Both the position numbers and the translations under genes were made by a program. Of a stretch of 12,313 nucleotides of DNA, positions 1 through 8,631 are shown piece by piece. The DNA lies in assembly GCA_012841735.1 (NCBI GenBank), contig DUUE01000344.1:1-12313 (forward strand), read 5' to 3'. Source of the DNA: Bacillota bacterium (lineage in GTDB: Bacteria; Bacillota; Dethiobacteria; Dethiobacterales; Dethiobacteraceae). The notes below the pieces were generated by a model. It made no database searches. It was not told where the DNA came from and saw only the letters and a list, made by a program, of their open reading frames with translations. Position 1 is the stretch's first letter. Each line of letters begins with the position of its first letter.

Positions 1-1011
1 ACCGGTAACCAGGCGCAGCCTGCGCCCCGCAAGCAGTTCCTGCAGCGCCGTACGCAGCGCCAGAACACCGTCCGTATTATGTGCCCCGTCAACCATGACA
101 AGCGGCCGGCGGCTGAAAAGTTCCAGCCTGCCCGGCCAGCGGGTGTGCGCAAGACCAACTCTTGCCGCCTGCTCCCTGAAAGGCAGGGGCAAGAGTTCCC
201 TGGCCGCCAAAGCCAGCGTGGCGTTACGTGCCTGGTGGCGTCCCAAAAGGCCAACCTGCACATCTGACAGCCGGCGCCAGGGACTGCTGTAAGAAAACAC
301 AGTTCCCTCCAGAGAAACTGAACGCACTTGGTAAGTAAAGTCCCTGTCCACCTGGTACAACGGACAGCCCCTGTCGGCGGCCACCTGCCGTAATACAGCC
401 AGTGCTTCTTCGTCTGCCGCCGCCGTGACCACGGGGATATGCGGCTTGATGATACCTGCTTTTTCACCGGCGATGGCCGCAATGGTCTCGCCCAATACCT
501 GTGTGTGTTCCAGGCCGATATTGGTAATAACCGTCACGTCGGGCGTGATCACATTGGTGGCATCCAGGCGCCCGCCCAGGCCCACTTCCACCACAACCCA
601 GTCCGGTTGTGCCATGGCAAAGTAGGTGAAGGCCAGGGCGGTAACAACTTCAAACTCTGTAGGCTGCCCCGCCTCACCGGCCGCCATTTCCTCGACGGCC
701 GCTTTTACTTTCTGCACAATGGCCACCAGGTGATCTTTGTCAATATCGATACCGTTAATGGCCATGCGGTTGGTAAAAGCCTCAATATACGGGGAGGTAT
801 AAAGACCGACCTTAAGCCCTTCCGCCTGCAGCATTGCCGCCAGGAAGGCGGCTGTGGAGCCTTTGCCGTTTGTTCCGGCGATATGCACACTGCGAAACTG
901 TTGTTGCGGGTTGCCCAAAAGCTTCATCAGCCTTGTTACCCTCTCCAGGCCCAGATTGGAACCGAAACGGTAAAGACTGTGAATCCAGTCCAGTGCTTCC
1001 TGATAATTCAT
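1..1011 (-). CDS. folC: Folylpolyglutamate synthase / dihydrofolate synthase, 3' end cut off by window edge
   Basis: This Mur-ligase-family enzyme adds glutamate to folates in the cytosol, using ATP; many bacterial forms also make dihydrofolate from dihydropteroate. I translated the frame from ATG at 1011 to base 1 and it stays open for 337 codons. Visible motifs are the P-loop GTNGKGST (residues 46-53), YTSPYIE (71-77), TEFEVVTALAF (118-128), EVGLGGRLDATNV (142-154), TNIGLEHTQVLG, TRWPGRLE and DGAHN (308-312) of the C-terminal domain. The family is usually 420-440 residues, so roughly 90-100 residues lie outside the window. The start follows a good ribosome binding site, GGAGGAAG, lying in the 15-bp gap after valS, so it is probably co-transcribed with valS. 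Identity is secure. Whether it is bifunctional (FPGS plus DHFS) cannot be decided here. Confidence 0.97.
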   Translation of the reverse strand, partial: MNYQEALDWIHSLYRFGSNLGLERVTRLMKLLGNPQQQFRSVHIAGTNGKGSTAAFLAAMLQAEGLKVGLYTSPYIEAFTNRMAINGIDIDKDHLVAIVQKVKAAVEEMAAGEAGQPTEFEVVTALAFTYFAMAQPDWVVVEVGLGGRLDATNVITPDVTVITNIGLEHTQVLGETIAAIAGEKAGIIKPHIPVVTAAADEEALAVLRQVAADRGCPLYQVDRDFTYQVRSVSLEGTVFSYSSPWRRLSDVQVGLLGRHQARNATLALAARELLPLPFREQAARVGLAHTRWPGRLELFSRRPLVMVDGAHNTDGVLALRTALQELLAGRRLRLVTG

Positions 1012-1026
1012 CTTTACTTCCTCCGT

Positions 1027-3672
1027 CTAGCGCAAATGACGCAGGCGCTCCCTTACTTTGTCCAGCAGGTTCCGGTATTCTTCCGCTTTTGCCCGCTCCT
1101 GTGCCACCACATCCTGCGGCGCTTTCTGCAAAAAGCCGGCATTTTTCAGCTTGCCTTCCGCCCGCGCCAGTTCTTTTTCCAGCTTGTCAGCCTCTTTTTC
1201 CAGGCGCCTGATTTCCTGCTCAAGATCAACCAGCCCTGCCAGGGGCAGGTAAACTTCAATATCCTCCACCACGGCTGCCAGTGCCTGCCCGGGCTGCCCC
1301 GCCAGCTGGCGCACAATCTCCGCCTGCTCCACGGCAGCCAGTTTCTGCAGCATGGCCCTGCCCTGCTCCAGTGCCGCTGCCGAAGTATCGCTGCCGGCAA
1401 AAAGCAGCACATTGGCTTTTTTGCCCGGTGGCAAATTGACTTCACTGCGCAGGTAACGGATAGTCCTGGTAACTTCTTTGACAGTTTCTATACGCCGGGA
1501 AGCTTCCGGGAAATTAAACGCAGGGTCATACTGCGGCCAGCCGGCCAGCACGGCGGTACCGTTTACCTGCGGCAGTTTCAGCCGGATTTCCTCGGTGATA
1601 AAAGGCATGAAAGGATGCAGCAGACAGAGTGTCCTTTCCAGCACAAAGCATAAGACGGAGCGGACAGTCCGCTTTTCTTCCTCAGGCACGTCGGCATAAA
1701 GCCTGATTTTTGCCATCTCAATATACCAGTCACAGAAATCGCTCCAGAGGAAATCATAAACGGTGCGGGCCGCCTCCCCCAGTTCATACGCCTCCATCAG
1801 GCGGTCAACCTCCCGTACCGTCTCATTGTAGCGGTGCAGTATCCAGCGGTCAGCATCCGTCAGCTTGCCTGCAAGAGAAAAATCAGCCGCTGTAAAGCCT
1901 TTCAGATTCATGAGGACAAAACGGGAAGCATTCCAGATTTTATTGGCAAAGTTGCGGCTGTTTTCCACACTCTCATCGCGGAATTTCTGGTCATTGCCGG
2001 GGGCCTGCCCGGTTACCAGCGTAAACCGCAGCGTATCGGCGCCATAGCGGTCAATAATCTCCAGCGGGTCCACGCCGTTGCCCAGGGATTTGCTCATTTT
2101 GCGCCCCAGGGCATCCCTTACCAGGCCGTGGATATAGACTGTATGGAAGGGGATTTCCCGCATAAACTCCAGTCCCATCATAATCATCCGGGCTACCCAG
2201 AAGAAAATAATGTCATAGCCGGTTACAAGCACGTCTGTAGGATAATAACGCGCCAGGTCTTCCGTCTGCCTGGGCCATCCCAGGGTGGAGAAGGGCCAGA
2301 GAGCGGAAGAAAACCATGTATCCAGTACATCTTCTTCCTGTGTCAGGCTGGAACTGCCACAGCGCGGGCACTTTTGCGGGTCCTTGCGGGCCACAATCAT
2401 CTCGCCGCATTCGCAATACCAGGCCGGAATGCGGTGTCCCCACCACAGCTGCCGGGAAATACACCAGTCACGGATATTCTCCATCCAGTGCAGGTAGGTT
2501 TTGGTGAAGCGTCCGGGCACAAACCGGATTTCCCCGTTTTTTACCTTTTCAATGGCCGGTGCGGCCAGGGGCTGCATTTTGACAAACCACTGCCGGGAGA
2601 GCAGCGGCTCAATGACAGTATGACAGCGCTGGCAGTGCCCCACACTGTGGGTATGTTCCTTTACCGAAATTACCAGGCCCAGCGCCTGCAGGTCCTCCAC
2701 TACCCGTTTGCGTGCCTCGTAACGGTCCAGCCCCGCATATTGACCCGCTTCTTCCGTCATGGTGCCGTCAGCGCCGATTACAACCACACCGGGCAGCTGT
2801 TGCCGTACTGCCACGGCATAGTCATTGGGGTCATGGGCCGGAGTAATTTTCACTGCGCCGCTGCCAAATTCAGGATCCACATACTCGTCGGCCACAATGG
2901 GAATTTCGCGGTTCATCAGCGGCAGCAGGACTTTTTTGCCGACCAGGTGTTGATAACGCGGGTCATCAGGATGGACTGCCACCGCCGTATCTCCCAGGAT
3001 AGTCTCCGGACGTGTTGTGGCCACCGTTATGCTGCCGGATCCGTCCAGGAGCGGGTAGCGGACATAGGTGAGCGTTCCCTCCTGCTCCAGATGCTCCACT
3101 TCAATATCGGACAAGGCTGTGTGACAGCGCGGGCACCAGTTGATAATATAATTGCCGCGGTAAATCAGGCCTTTTTCATAAAGCGACACAAACACTTCCC
3201 GCACAGCCTCGGAACAGCCTTCGTCCATGGTAAAGCGTTCCCGTGACCAGTCACAGGAAACCCCCAGCTTGTACAACTGGCGGACAATACGCTTATGATA
3301 TTCTTCCTTCCACTGCCATGTCCGCTCGACAAATTTTTCCCGCCCCAGGTCATGCCTGGTCAGCCCTTCGGCCGCCAGGTGCTCTTCCACTTTAATCTGG
3401 GTGGCAATGCCGGCATGGTCCGTCCCGGGCAGCCACAGGGTGTCATATCCCTGCATGCGCCTGCGCCGGACAAGTATATCCTGGATGGTAATATCCAAGG
3501 CATGCCCCATATGTAAAGAACCCGTCACGTTGGGCGGCGGGATTACAATGGTAAACGTTTCTTTCCCCGGGTCCCCCGGTGCGCGAAAATAATCTTTTGC
3601 CAGCCATTCCCGGTACAGCCTGTCTTCCACTTCAGCGGGACTGTAAACCGGCGGCAACTGTTTTTCCGTCAT
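1027..3672 (-). CDS. valS: Valyl-tRNA synthetase (class I)
   Basis: It charges tRNA-Val with valine in the cytosol and edits mischarged threonine. From ATG at 3672 the protein is 881 residues, the normal family length. The class I HIGH signature appears as PPPNVTGSLHMGH (residues 45-57) and KMSKS at 525-529. The editing (CP1) domain shows TTRPETILGDT (about 218) and GSGAVKITPAHDPNDY (about 270). Cysteine pairs CQRC (about 345) and CEC...CPRC (about 419-438) look like zinc knuckles. The last 70 or so residues are a charged heptad-like arm, the tRNA-binding coiled coil of ValRS. The frame extends two codons upstream to a TTG at 3678, but GGGAGG sits 9 nt before the ATG and only 3 nt before the TTG, so I chose the ATG. 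A near-consensus promoter lies about 55 bp upstream, and folC follows 15 bp after the stop. Confidence 0.98.
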   Translation of the reverse strand: MTEKQLPPVYSPAEVEDRLYREWLAKDYFRAPGDPGKETFTIVIPPPNVTGSLHMGHALDITIQDILVRRRRMQGYDTLWLPGTDHAGIATQIKVEEHLAAEGLTRHDLGREKFVERTWQWKEEYHKRIVRQLYKLGVSCDWSRERFTMDEGCSEAVREVFVSLYEKGLIYRGNYIINWCPRCHTALSDIEVEHLEQEGTLTYVRYPLLDGSGSITVATTRPETILGDTAVAVHPDDPRYQHLVGKKVLLPLMNREIPIVADEYVDPEFGSGAVKITPAHDPNDYAVAVRQQLPGVVVIGADGTMTEEAGQYAGLDRYEARKRVVEDLQALGLVISVKEHTHSVGHCQRCHTVIEPLLSRQWFVKMQPLAAPAIEKVKNGEIRFVPGRFTKTYLHWMENIRDWCISRQLWWGHRIPAWYCECGEMIVARKDPQKCPRCGSSSLTQEEDVLDTWFSSALWPFSTLGWPRQTEDLARYYPTDVLVTGYDIIFFWVARMIMMGLEFMREIPFHTVYIHGLVRDALGRKMSKSLGNGVDPLEIIDRYGADTLRFTLVTGQAPGNDQKFRDESVENSRNFANKIWNASRFVLMNLKGFTAADFSLAGKLTDADRWILHRYNETVREVDRLMEAYELGEAARTVYDFLWSDFCDWYIEMAKIRLYADVPEEEKRTVRSVLCFVLERTLCLLHPFMPFITEEIRLKLPQVNGTAVLAGWPQYDPAFNFPEASRRIETVKEVTRTIRYLRSEVNLPPGKKANVLLFAGSDTSAAALEQGRAMLQKLAAVEQAEIVRQLAGQPGQALAAVVEDIEVYLPLAGLVDLEQEIRRLEKEADKLEKELARAEGKLKNAGFLQKAPQDVVAQERAKAEEYRNLLDKVRERLRHLR

Positions 3673-3702
3673 GCACAAAAGCCTCCCTTACCAGAACAAA
3701 AC

Positions 3703-3726
3703 ATAAAAGAATGCGCGCTCTTTTAT
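3703..3726. repeat. Perfect 8-bp inverted repeat at the predicted valS transcription start
   Basis: Reading the minus strand, ATAAAAGA and TCTTTTAT are exact reverse complements separated by 8 nt (GCGCGCAT). The arms lie at 3719-3726 and 3703-3710. The upstream arm begins 3 bp past the -10 box of the valS promoter, about where transcription should start. It could be a small 5' hairpin or an operator half-site pair. The stem is AT-rich and weak as RNA, and chance occurrence in AT-rich DNA is possible. Confidence 0.45.
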
Positions 3727-3728
3727 TC

Positions 3729-3757
3729 ACTATAATTGATGCCGATATTGATGTCAA
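3729..3757 (-). promoter_or_regulatory. Sigma-A-type promoter for valS-folC
   Basis: On the minus strand TTGACA (3757-3752) and TATAGT (3734-3729) are separated by exactly 17 bp. The -35 box is a perfect match and the -10 box matches 5 of 6. Transcription should start near 3722, giving a leader of about 50 nt before the valS ATG. The promoter sits just past the probable ysxC terminator, so valS-folC appears to be an independent unit. Confidence 0.85.
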
Positions 3758-3770
3758 GAAAAGGTCAGGG

Positions 3771-3797
3771 AAAGAATAAGGCCGGTTTTCCCGGCCT
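3771..3797 (-). terminator. Probable intrinsic terminator after ysxC
   Basis: On the minus strand AGGCCGG and CCGGCCT form a perfect 7-bp GC-rich stem with a 5-nt GAAAA loop (3797-3779), starting 27 nt after the ysxC stop. The following tract, TATTCTTT, is only partly T-rich, so termination may be incomplete. Its position between ysxC and the valS promoter supports the call. Confidence 0.65.
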
Positions 3798-3824
3798 CCG
3801 TTAGTCTTGGTCCGCTTTCAGTTT

Positions 3825-4427
3825 TCACAAAGTTTTCGCCTGACTCCCAAGGTATTGTCGGATAATCTGCCAGAGCCGGTCTCTGCCCTGGCCGGTGTGG
3901 GAGGAGTAAAGAATAACAGGCCCCTCCGGCCCCAAATTAAGCTCCCGGCGGATCTGGGCCAGCTGTTTCCCGTATGCGCCGCGGGAAATTTTATCCGCTT
4001 TTGTGGCCACGATGACTGCGGGCAGGGAATAATGCACCAGCCACTGATACATCATCAGGTCGTCGGCGGTAGGCGGGTGGCGTACATCCACAAGCTGCAC
4101 TACCAGCCGGAGTGTTTCCCTTGTCTGCAAATATGTTTCAATCGTCTCCGCCCAGCTTTTTTTCAGTCCGTGGCTGACACGGGCATAACCGTAACCGGGC
4201 AGGTCCACCAGGTAAAATTCACTGTTGATGAGAAAGAAGTTAACCAGCCTGGTTTTGCCCGGAGTGCCGCTTGTCTGTGCCAGCCGGCGGCGGTTCACCA
4301 GTGAATTCAACAGGGATGACTTCCCCACATTGGAACGTCCCACCAGGGCAATTTCCGGCAGGCCGCCGGCAGGGTACTGCGCCGGTCCCGCCGCACTGGT
4401 CACAAATTCAGCCGCAACAATTTTCAT
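3825..4427 (-). CDS. ysxC: Ribosome biogenesis GTPase YsxC (EngB/YihA family)
   Basis: This is a small essential-type GTPase needed for late assembly of the 50S ribosomal subunit in Firmicutes. It is 200 residues, the usual length for a protein made of a single G domain. Motifs in order are G1 GRSNVGKS (30-37), a switch region with SGTPGKTR (53-60), G3 DLPGYG (75-80), G4 TKAD (142-145) and a G5-like SSHTG (175-179). The ATG overlaps the lon stop codon in an ATGA arrangement (4-bp overlap), and no strong ribosome binding site precedes it. It is therefore probably translated by coupling to lon. A hairpin terminator follows 27 nt after the stop. The lon-ysxC pairing is conserved in Bacillus relatives. 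Confidence 0.97.
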   Translation of the reverse strand: MKIVAAEFVTSAAGPAQYPAGGLPEIALVGRSNVGKSSLLNSLVNRRRLAQTSGTPGKTRLVNFFLINSEFYLVDLPGYGYARVSHGLKKSWAETIETYLQTRETLRLVVQLVDVRHPPTADDLMMYQWLVHYSLPAVIVATKADKISRGAYGKQLAQIRRELNLGPEGPVILYSSHTGQGRDRLWQIIRQYLGSQAKTL

Positions 4428-6808
4428 GGCACTGTTACTTCCGCCATGTCCGCCGCCGGAGCCGCCGCTGCTTTTGCTGTGCCTTCCCCGGCCCGGACCG
4501 GTGCCAGGGCATGCAGGAGCACTTCATCCATGTGCTCCACCGGGATAAACTCCAGGCGTTTGCGTACATTTTCCGGAATTTCACTTAAATCTTTTTTATT
4601 GTCTGCCGGCAAAATAACTGTCTTGATGCCGGCACGGTGCGCCGCCAGCACTTTTTCTTTCAGGCCGCCGATGGGAAGCACTCTGCCCCGCAGGGTAATT
4701 TCCCCCGTCATGGCCACTGTGCGCTTGTAGGGGCGCCTGGTGAGAGCAGAAATCAGTGCCGTGGCCATGGTGATGCCGGCAGACGGGCCGTCCTTGGGGA
4801 TTGACCCTTCGGGGATATGAATATGAATATCGTATTTTTCATGGAAGTCTTCCGGCAATTGCAGTTCTTTTGCCCGGGAGCGGATATAGGAAAGGCCTGC
4901 CTGTGCCGATTCCTGCATCACTTCACCCAGCTTGCCCGTCAGGAGCAGCTTGCTTTTGCCTTTCATCAGGGTCACTTCAATCAGGAGCGTGTCCCCGCCC
5001 ACTTCCGTCCAGGCAAGACCGGTGGCCACACCTATTTCGTCCGCTTTCCCCGCCACACCGAAACGGTAACGCGGTACGCCCAGGTATTTGTCCACGTTCT
5101 GGACGGTAACGGACGATTTCTGTTTTTTGTCCCGCACCACATCGCGGGCCACTTTGCGGCAGATGGAAGCCAGCTGGCGCTCCAGGTTGCGGACACCTGC
5201 CTCACGGGTATACTGGCGGATAATTTTACGGATGGTTTTTTCCGAAATGGTCAGGTTTTCGGGCTTGAGGCCGTTTTCCCTGATCTGCTTGGGCAAAAGG
5301 TGTCGTTTGGCTATTTGCAGTTTTTCCTCTTCCGTATAGCCGGGCAGGTAAATTGTTTCCATCCTGTCCAAAAGAGGCTGGGGAATGTTATACATGGTGT
5401 TGGCCGTGGTTATAAACATGACATGGGACAGGTCAAAGGGGATTTCCAGGTAATGGTCGGAAAAAGCATGGTTCTGCTCGGGGTCCAGAACTTCCAGCAG
5501 GGCGGCGGAAGGGTCGCCGCGGAAGTCGGTGGACATTTTGTCGATTTCATCTAAAAGGAAAACGGGATTCTGCGACTTGGCCTGCCGCATTCCCTGGATA
5601 ATGCGGCCGGGCAGCGCCCCCACATAGGTGCGCCTGTGGCCGCGGATTTCCGCTTCATCACGCACCCCGCCCAGGGAAATGCGGACAAAATTACGTTCCA
5701 GGGCTCGTGCCACCGAACGTGCCAGGGATGTTTTCCCCACACCGGGAGGGCCCACCAGGCAGAGAATGGGGCCTTTCAGTTTTTTTGCCAGCTGCCTGAC
5801 GGCCAGGTATTCAATGATCCTTTCCTTGACTTTTTTCAGGCCGTAATGATCCTCATCCAGAATTTGCTCCGCCATGTTTAAGTCAAGGCGGTCCTGTGTC
5901 TGGTACGACCAGGGCAATGCCAGGATCCAGTCAAGATAATTGCGGATGACCACGCCCTCAGCTGCGGCCGGTGGCATTTTTTCCAGGCGGTCCACCTCTT
6001 TGAGCGCTTTTTCTTCCACTTCTTCAGGCAGTTTGGCTTCCGCTATTTTTTCCCGGTATTCGTCGGCTTCAGCCAGGCGTTCGTCTTTTTCACCCAGTTC
6101 TTTCTGGATGGCTTTCATTTGTTCACGCAGGTAATATTCTTTTTGCGTCCGCTCCATTTGTTTGCGGACACGCAAATTTATTTTGCGTTCAATCTCCAGG
6201 ATTTCCATCTCATGGGTAAGAATTTCCGAGAGTTTGTCCAGGCGGTCCCGCGGGGACGTGGCCTCCAGAATTTCCTGTTTCTGCTGTATTTTCAGTGTCA
6301 GGTGCGAGGCAATCAGGTCGGCCATGCGCCCCGGCTCTTCCAGTGAAGAAACGGTAACAAGCGTTTCCGGCGGAATCTTTTTGCTCAATTTGATATACTG
6401 TTCAAACTGGTAAATTACACTGCGCATCAGCGCTTCAATTTCCACATTTTTTGCCGTTACTTCTGCAACCTCTTCCGCTTCCACTTTAAAATAGGGATCA
6501 TGGGAGAGAAATGTGCGAATCCAGGCGCGTGACAGTCCCTCCACCAGGACCCGGATTGTCCCCCCGGGCAATTTCAGCAGTTGTTTGACTTGGGCAATAG
6601 TACCCATGGTATAGATATCGTCCGGCGTCGGTTCATCGACCCGGGCTTCTTTCTGAGCTACCAGCAAAATCTTGTTGTCCTCAACCATTGCCTGCTCCAG
6701 TGCATTGACGGAACGCTCACGGCCTACGTCCAGATGCAGGACCACGTTGGGAAAAACAAGAATACCACGCAGAGGTAAAAGCGGGATAATAATTTTCCTG
6801 TCTGCCAT
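4424..6808 (-). CDS. lon: ATP-dependent protease Lon (LonA type)
   Basis: This is a soluble AAA+ serine protease that degrades misfolded and some regulatory proteins as a homohexamer. From ATG at 6808 it is 794 residues. The N-terminal substrate-binding domain starts IIIPLLPLRGILVFPN, and a coiled-coil stretch covers about 190-275. Walker A is GPPGVGKT (353-360) and Walker B is VFLLDEID (416-423). The protease domain has DGPSAG with nucleophile Ser676 and LKEKV with Lys719. The 43-residue Ser-Lys spacing matches E. coli Lon. The C-terminal tail is Ala-rich. An in-frame ATG at 6871 would add 21 residues, but its AGGAT lies only 2 nt away, whereas AAGGGGG sits 9 nt before 6808. The 130-bp gap after lonB shows no terminator and no clear promoter, so lonB-lon-ysxC may be co-transcribed. 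No CIRCE or CtsR box was seen. Confidence 0.97.
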   Translation of the reverse strand: MADRKIIIPLLPLRGILVFPNVVLHLDVGRERSVNALEQAMVEDNKILLVAQKEARVDEPTPDDIYTMGTIAQVKQLLKLPGGTIRVLVEGLSRAWIRTFLSHDPYFKVEAEEVAEVTAKNVEIEALMRSVIYQFEQYIKLSKKIPPETLVTVSSLEEPGRMADLIASHLTLKIQQKQEILEATSPRDRLDKLSEILTHEMEILEIERKINLRVRKQMERTQKEYYLREQMKAIQKELGEKDERLAEADEYREKIAEAKLPEEVEEKALKEVDRLEKMPPAAAEGVVIRNYLDWILALPWSYQTQDRLDLNMAEQILDEDHYGLKKVKERIIEYLAVRQLAKKLKGPILCLVGPPGVGKTSLARSVARALERNFVRISLGGVRDEAEIRGHRRTYVGALPGRIIQGMRQAKSQNPVFLLDEIDKMSTDFRGDPSAALLEVLDPEQNHAFSDHYLEIPFDLSHVMFITTANTMYNIPQPLLDRMETIYLPGYTEEEKLQIAKRHLLPKQIRENGLKPENLTISEKTIRKIIRQYTREAGVRNLERQLASICRKVARDVVRDKKQKSSVTVQNVDKYLGVPRYRFGVAGKADEIGVATGLAWTEVGGDTLLIEVTLMKGKSKLLLTGKLGEVMQESAQAGLSYIRSRAKELQLPEDFHEKYDIHIHIPEGSIPKDGPSAGITMATALISALTRRPYKRTVAMTGEITLRGRVLPIGGLKEKVLAAHRAGIKTVILPADNKKDLSEIPENVRKRLEFIPVEHMDEVLLHALAPVRAGEGTAKAAAAPAADMAEVTVP

Positions 6809-6938
6809 GGAGCTCTGCCCCCTTATTTCCAATTGATCATCCTTAAAATTTATTCGCGAAAAGCTCCCCATATCCTTTTTATCAGATATGTGTGCCTGCT
6901 TTCTGTACAGTTCCTTACAAATGTGAGAAGCATGGCTG

Positions 6939-8618
6939 TCAGGAGACGGGCGAGGCAGTCAGGATGGCTGCCGGCCGGGTCATGGCTGTCGCTTCGGGCC
7001 GGCACAAGGCATGGTCCAGGACCTCCTGCAGCGTATCCACCGGCACTACTTCCACTCCGTGCAACCTGGCAAAAAGCTTCTGCCAGTTCTCCCGGGGAAT
7101 AATTACTTTGCGGGCTCCGGCCTGCCGGGCGGCCTCTATTTTGTCCACCACACCCCCGACAGGACGGACATAACCGCGGACAGACAACTCTCCGGTCATG
7201 GCCACCGTATTGTTAACAGGAATGCCCGTGAGGGAAGAATAAATGGCACAGGCCACGGAAATACCCGCCGAAGGGCCGTCAAGGGGAGTGCCGCCGGGGA
7301 AATTGACATGGATATCATAGTCATGCGGGTCAACATCCAGGTATTGCCGGAGTACCGTCAGCACATTTTCCACCGATTCTTTAACCATGCTTTTTCTGCG
7401 GACAACCCGGCGTGCGTTGCCCAATTCCTCCTCATCCACCGCGCCGGTAATCTTTACCTGCCCCCCGCCCTGCCCCACCGGGTGGGAGGCCACTTCAATT
7501 TCCAGAAGCATGCCCATGCTGGGCCCGTAAACGGCAAGCCCGCAGACCACGCCCGTCTGGGGATGCGGCGGGATTTTTCGCTCCGGGCGGGGCGATAGCC
7601 TGCTGGCATTGATCACCCATTCCACGTCCTCCACAGAAATCCCCTCTGTTCTCTTTTCGCTCATGGCGAGACCGGCGGCAAGCTGCACAATATTTACCGC
7701 TTCCCTGCCGTTTTTTGCATACCTGGCGACCAGCTGCAGCGCGGCCGTCTCCAGGGGCAGGCCGATCCTTTTGCTGGCGTTGGCGGCGATGAGGGCGATT
7801 TCAGCGGGCAGAAGACCACGGAAATAGATCTCCAGGCAGCGTGAACGGATGGCCGGCGGAATTTCCTCCGGGTCGCGCGTTGTTGCCCCGATAAGGCGGA
7901 AATCGGCCGGCAGACCGCGCTGGAAAATTTCGTGAATATGGGCAGGAATATTTTTGTCTTCCGGGTTATAATAGGCACTTTCCAGAAAGACTTTCCTGTC
8001 TTCCAGCACTTTCAGCAGTTTGTTCATCTGTGTGGGATGCAGCTCTCCGATTTCATCAATAAAAAGTATGCCTCCGTGCGCTTTGCTCACCGCTCCCGGT
8101 TTTGGCTGGGGAATACCGGATATCCCCAGCGGGCCCGCCCCCTGGTAGATGGGGTCGTGGACGGTACCGATAAGCGGGTCTGCAATTCCCCGTTCATCGA
8201 AACGGGCGGTGGTGGCATCGATTTCGGTGAATTTGGCATCGTGCCTGAAAGGTGAATCCGGGTTTTTTTTTGCCTCTTCCAGCACCAGCCGGGCGGCAGC
8301 CGTTTTGCCTACGCCGGGCGGACCGTAAAGAATTACATGCTGGGGGTTGGGCCCGCACAGGGCGGCCCGGAGCGATTTAATGCCTTCTTCCTGGCCGATA
8401 ATCTCGGCAAAACTGGCAGGCCGTGTTTTTTCCGCCAGCGGCTCTGTCAGGGAGATTTCCCGCATCCGCCGCAACTGCTCCATTTCTTTGCCCGACTCCT
8501 TACGCACGGCCACTTTGTTGGATCGCTGCGATTTTAGCATGTTCCAGAAATAAAGGCCGATAATCACGGCAATGACAATCTGTACAACACCAATCAGCGG
8601 TGCCAGCTTTGCTAACAT
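6939..8618 (-). CDS. lonB: Membrane-anchored Lon-like ATP-dependent protease LonB
   Basis: LonB is a AAA+ protease fused to a Lon-type Ser-Lys protease domain. It lacks the large Lon N-terminal domain and has a membrane anchor instead. The 559 residues begin with a hydrophobic helix (about 7-27), then a basic linker. Walker A is GPPGVGKT (99-106) and Walker B is ILFIDEI (184-190). Sensor-1-like IGATTRDP is at 243-250 and arginine-finger candidates are in RSRC (258-261). The protease site is DGPSAG with Ser450 and VDKIEAA with Lys493, again 43 residues apart. Length fits Bacillus LonB, about 550. In B. subtilis LonB is produced in the forespore under sigma-F, which is family knowledge; I could not find a clear forespore promoter here. 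The start follows a very purine-rich GGGGGGAAAG. It lies between the clpX terminator and lon. Confidence 0.95.
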   Translation of the reverse strand: MLAKLAPLIGVVQIVIAVIIGLYFWNMLKSQRSNKVAVRKESGKEMEQLRRMREISLTEPLAEKTRPASFAEIIGQEEGIKSLRAALCGPNPQHVILYGPPGVGKTAAARLVLEEAKKNPDSPFRHDAKFTEIDATTARFDERGIADPLIGTVHDPIYQGAGPLGISGIPQPKPGAVSKAHGGILFIDEIGELHPTQMNKLLKVLEDRKVFLESAYYNPEDKNIPAHIHEIFQRGLPADFRLIGATTRDPEEIPPAIRSRCLEIYFRGLLPAEIALIAANASKRIGLPLETAALQLVARYAKNGREAVNIVQLAAGLAMSEKRTEGISVEDVEWVINASRLSPRPERKIPPHPQTGVVCGLAVYGPSMGMLLEIEVASHPVGQGGGQVKITGAVDEEELGNARRVVRRKSMVKESVENVLTVLRQYLDVDPHDYDIHVNFPGGTPLDGPSAGISVACAIYSSLTGIPVNNTVAMTGELSVRGYVRPVGGVVDKIEAARQAGARKVIIPRENWQKLFARLHGVEVVPVDTLQEVLDHALCRPEATAMTRPAAILTASPVS

Positions 8619-8631
8619 TTCTTTCCCCCCT

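Noticed and set aside
439..1653. 404-codon plus-strand reading frame
   Set aside because: It is antisense to folC and valS, both full of conserved motifs, and its own translation shows no recognisable domain.
1834..3246. 470-codon plus-strand reading frame
   Set aside because: It lies wholly antisense within valS. Codon bias of the real gene keeps this frame open, and the product has no recognisable motif.
3673..3678. TTG at 3678 as the valS start
   Set aside because: It lies only 3 nt from the GGGAGG ribosome binding site. The ATG at 3672 has better spacing and is the usual start codon.
4817..5554. 245-codon plus-strand reading frame
   Set aside because: It is antisense to the Lon AAA+ and protease domains and has no independent support.
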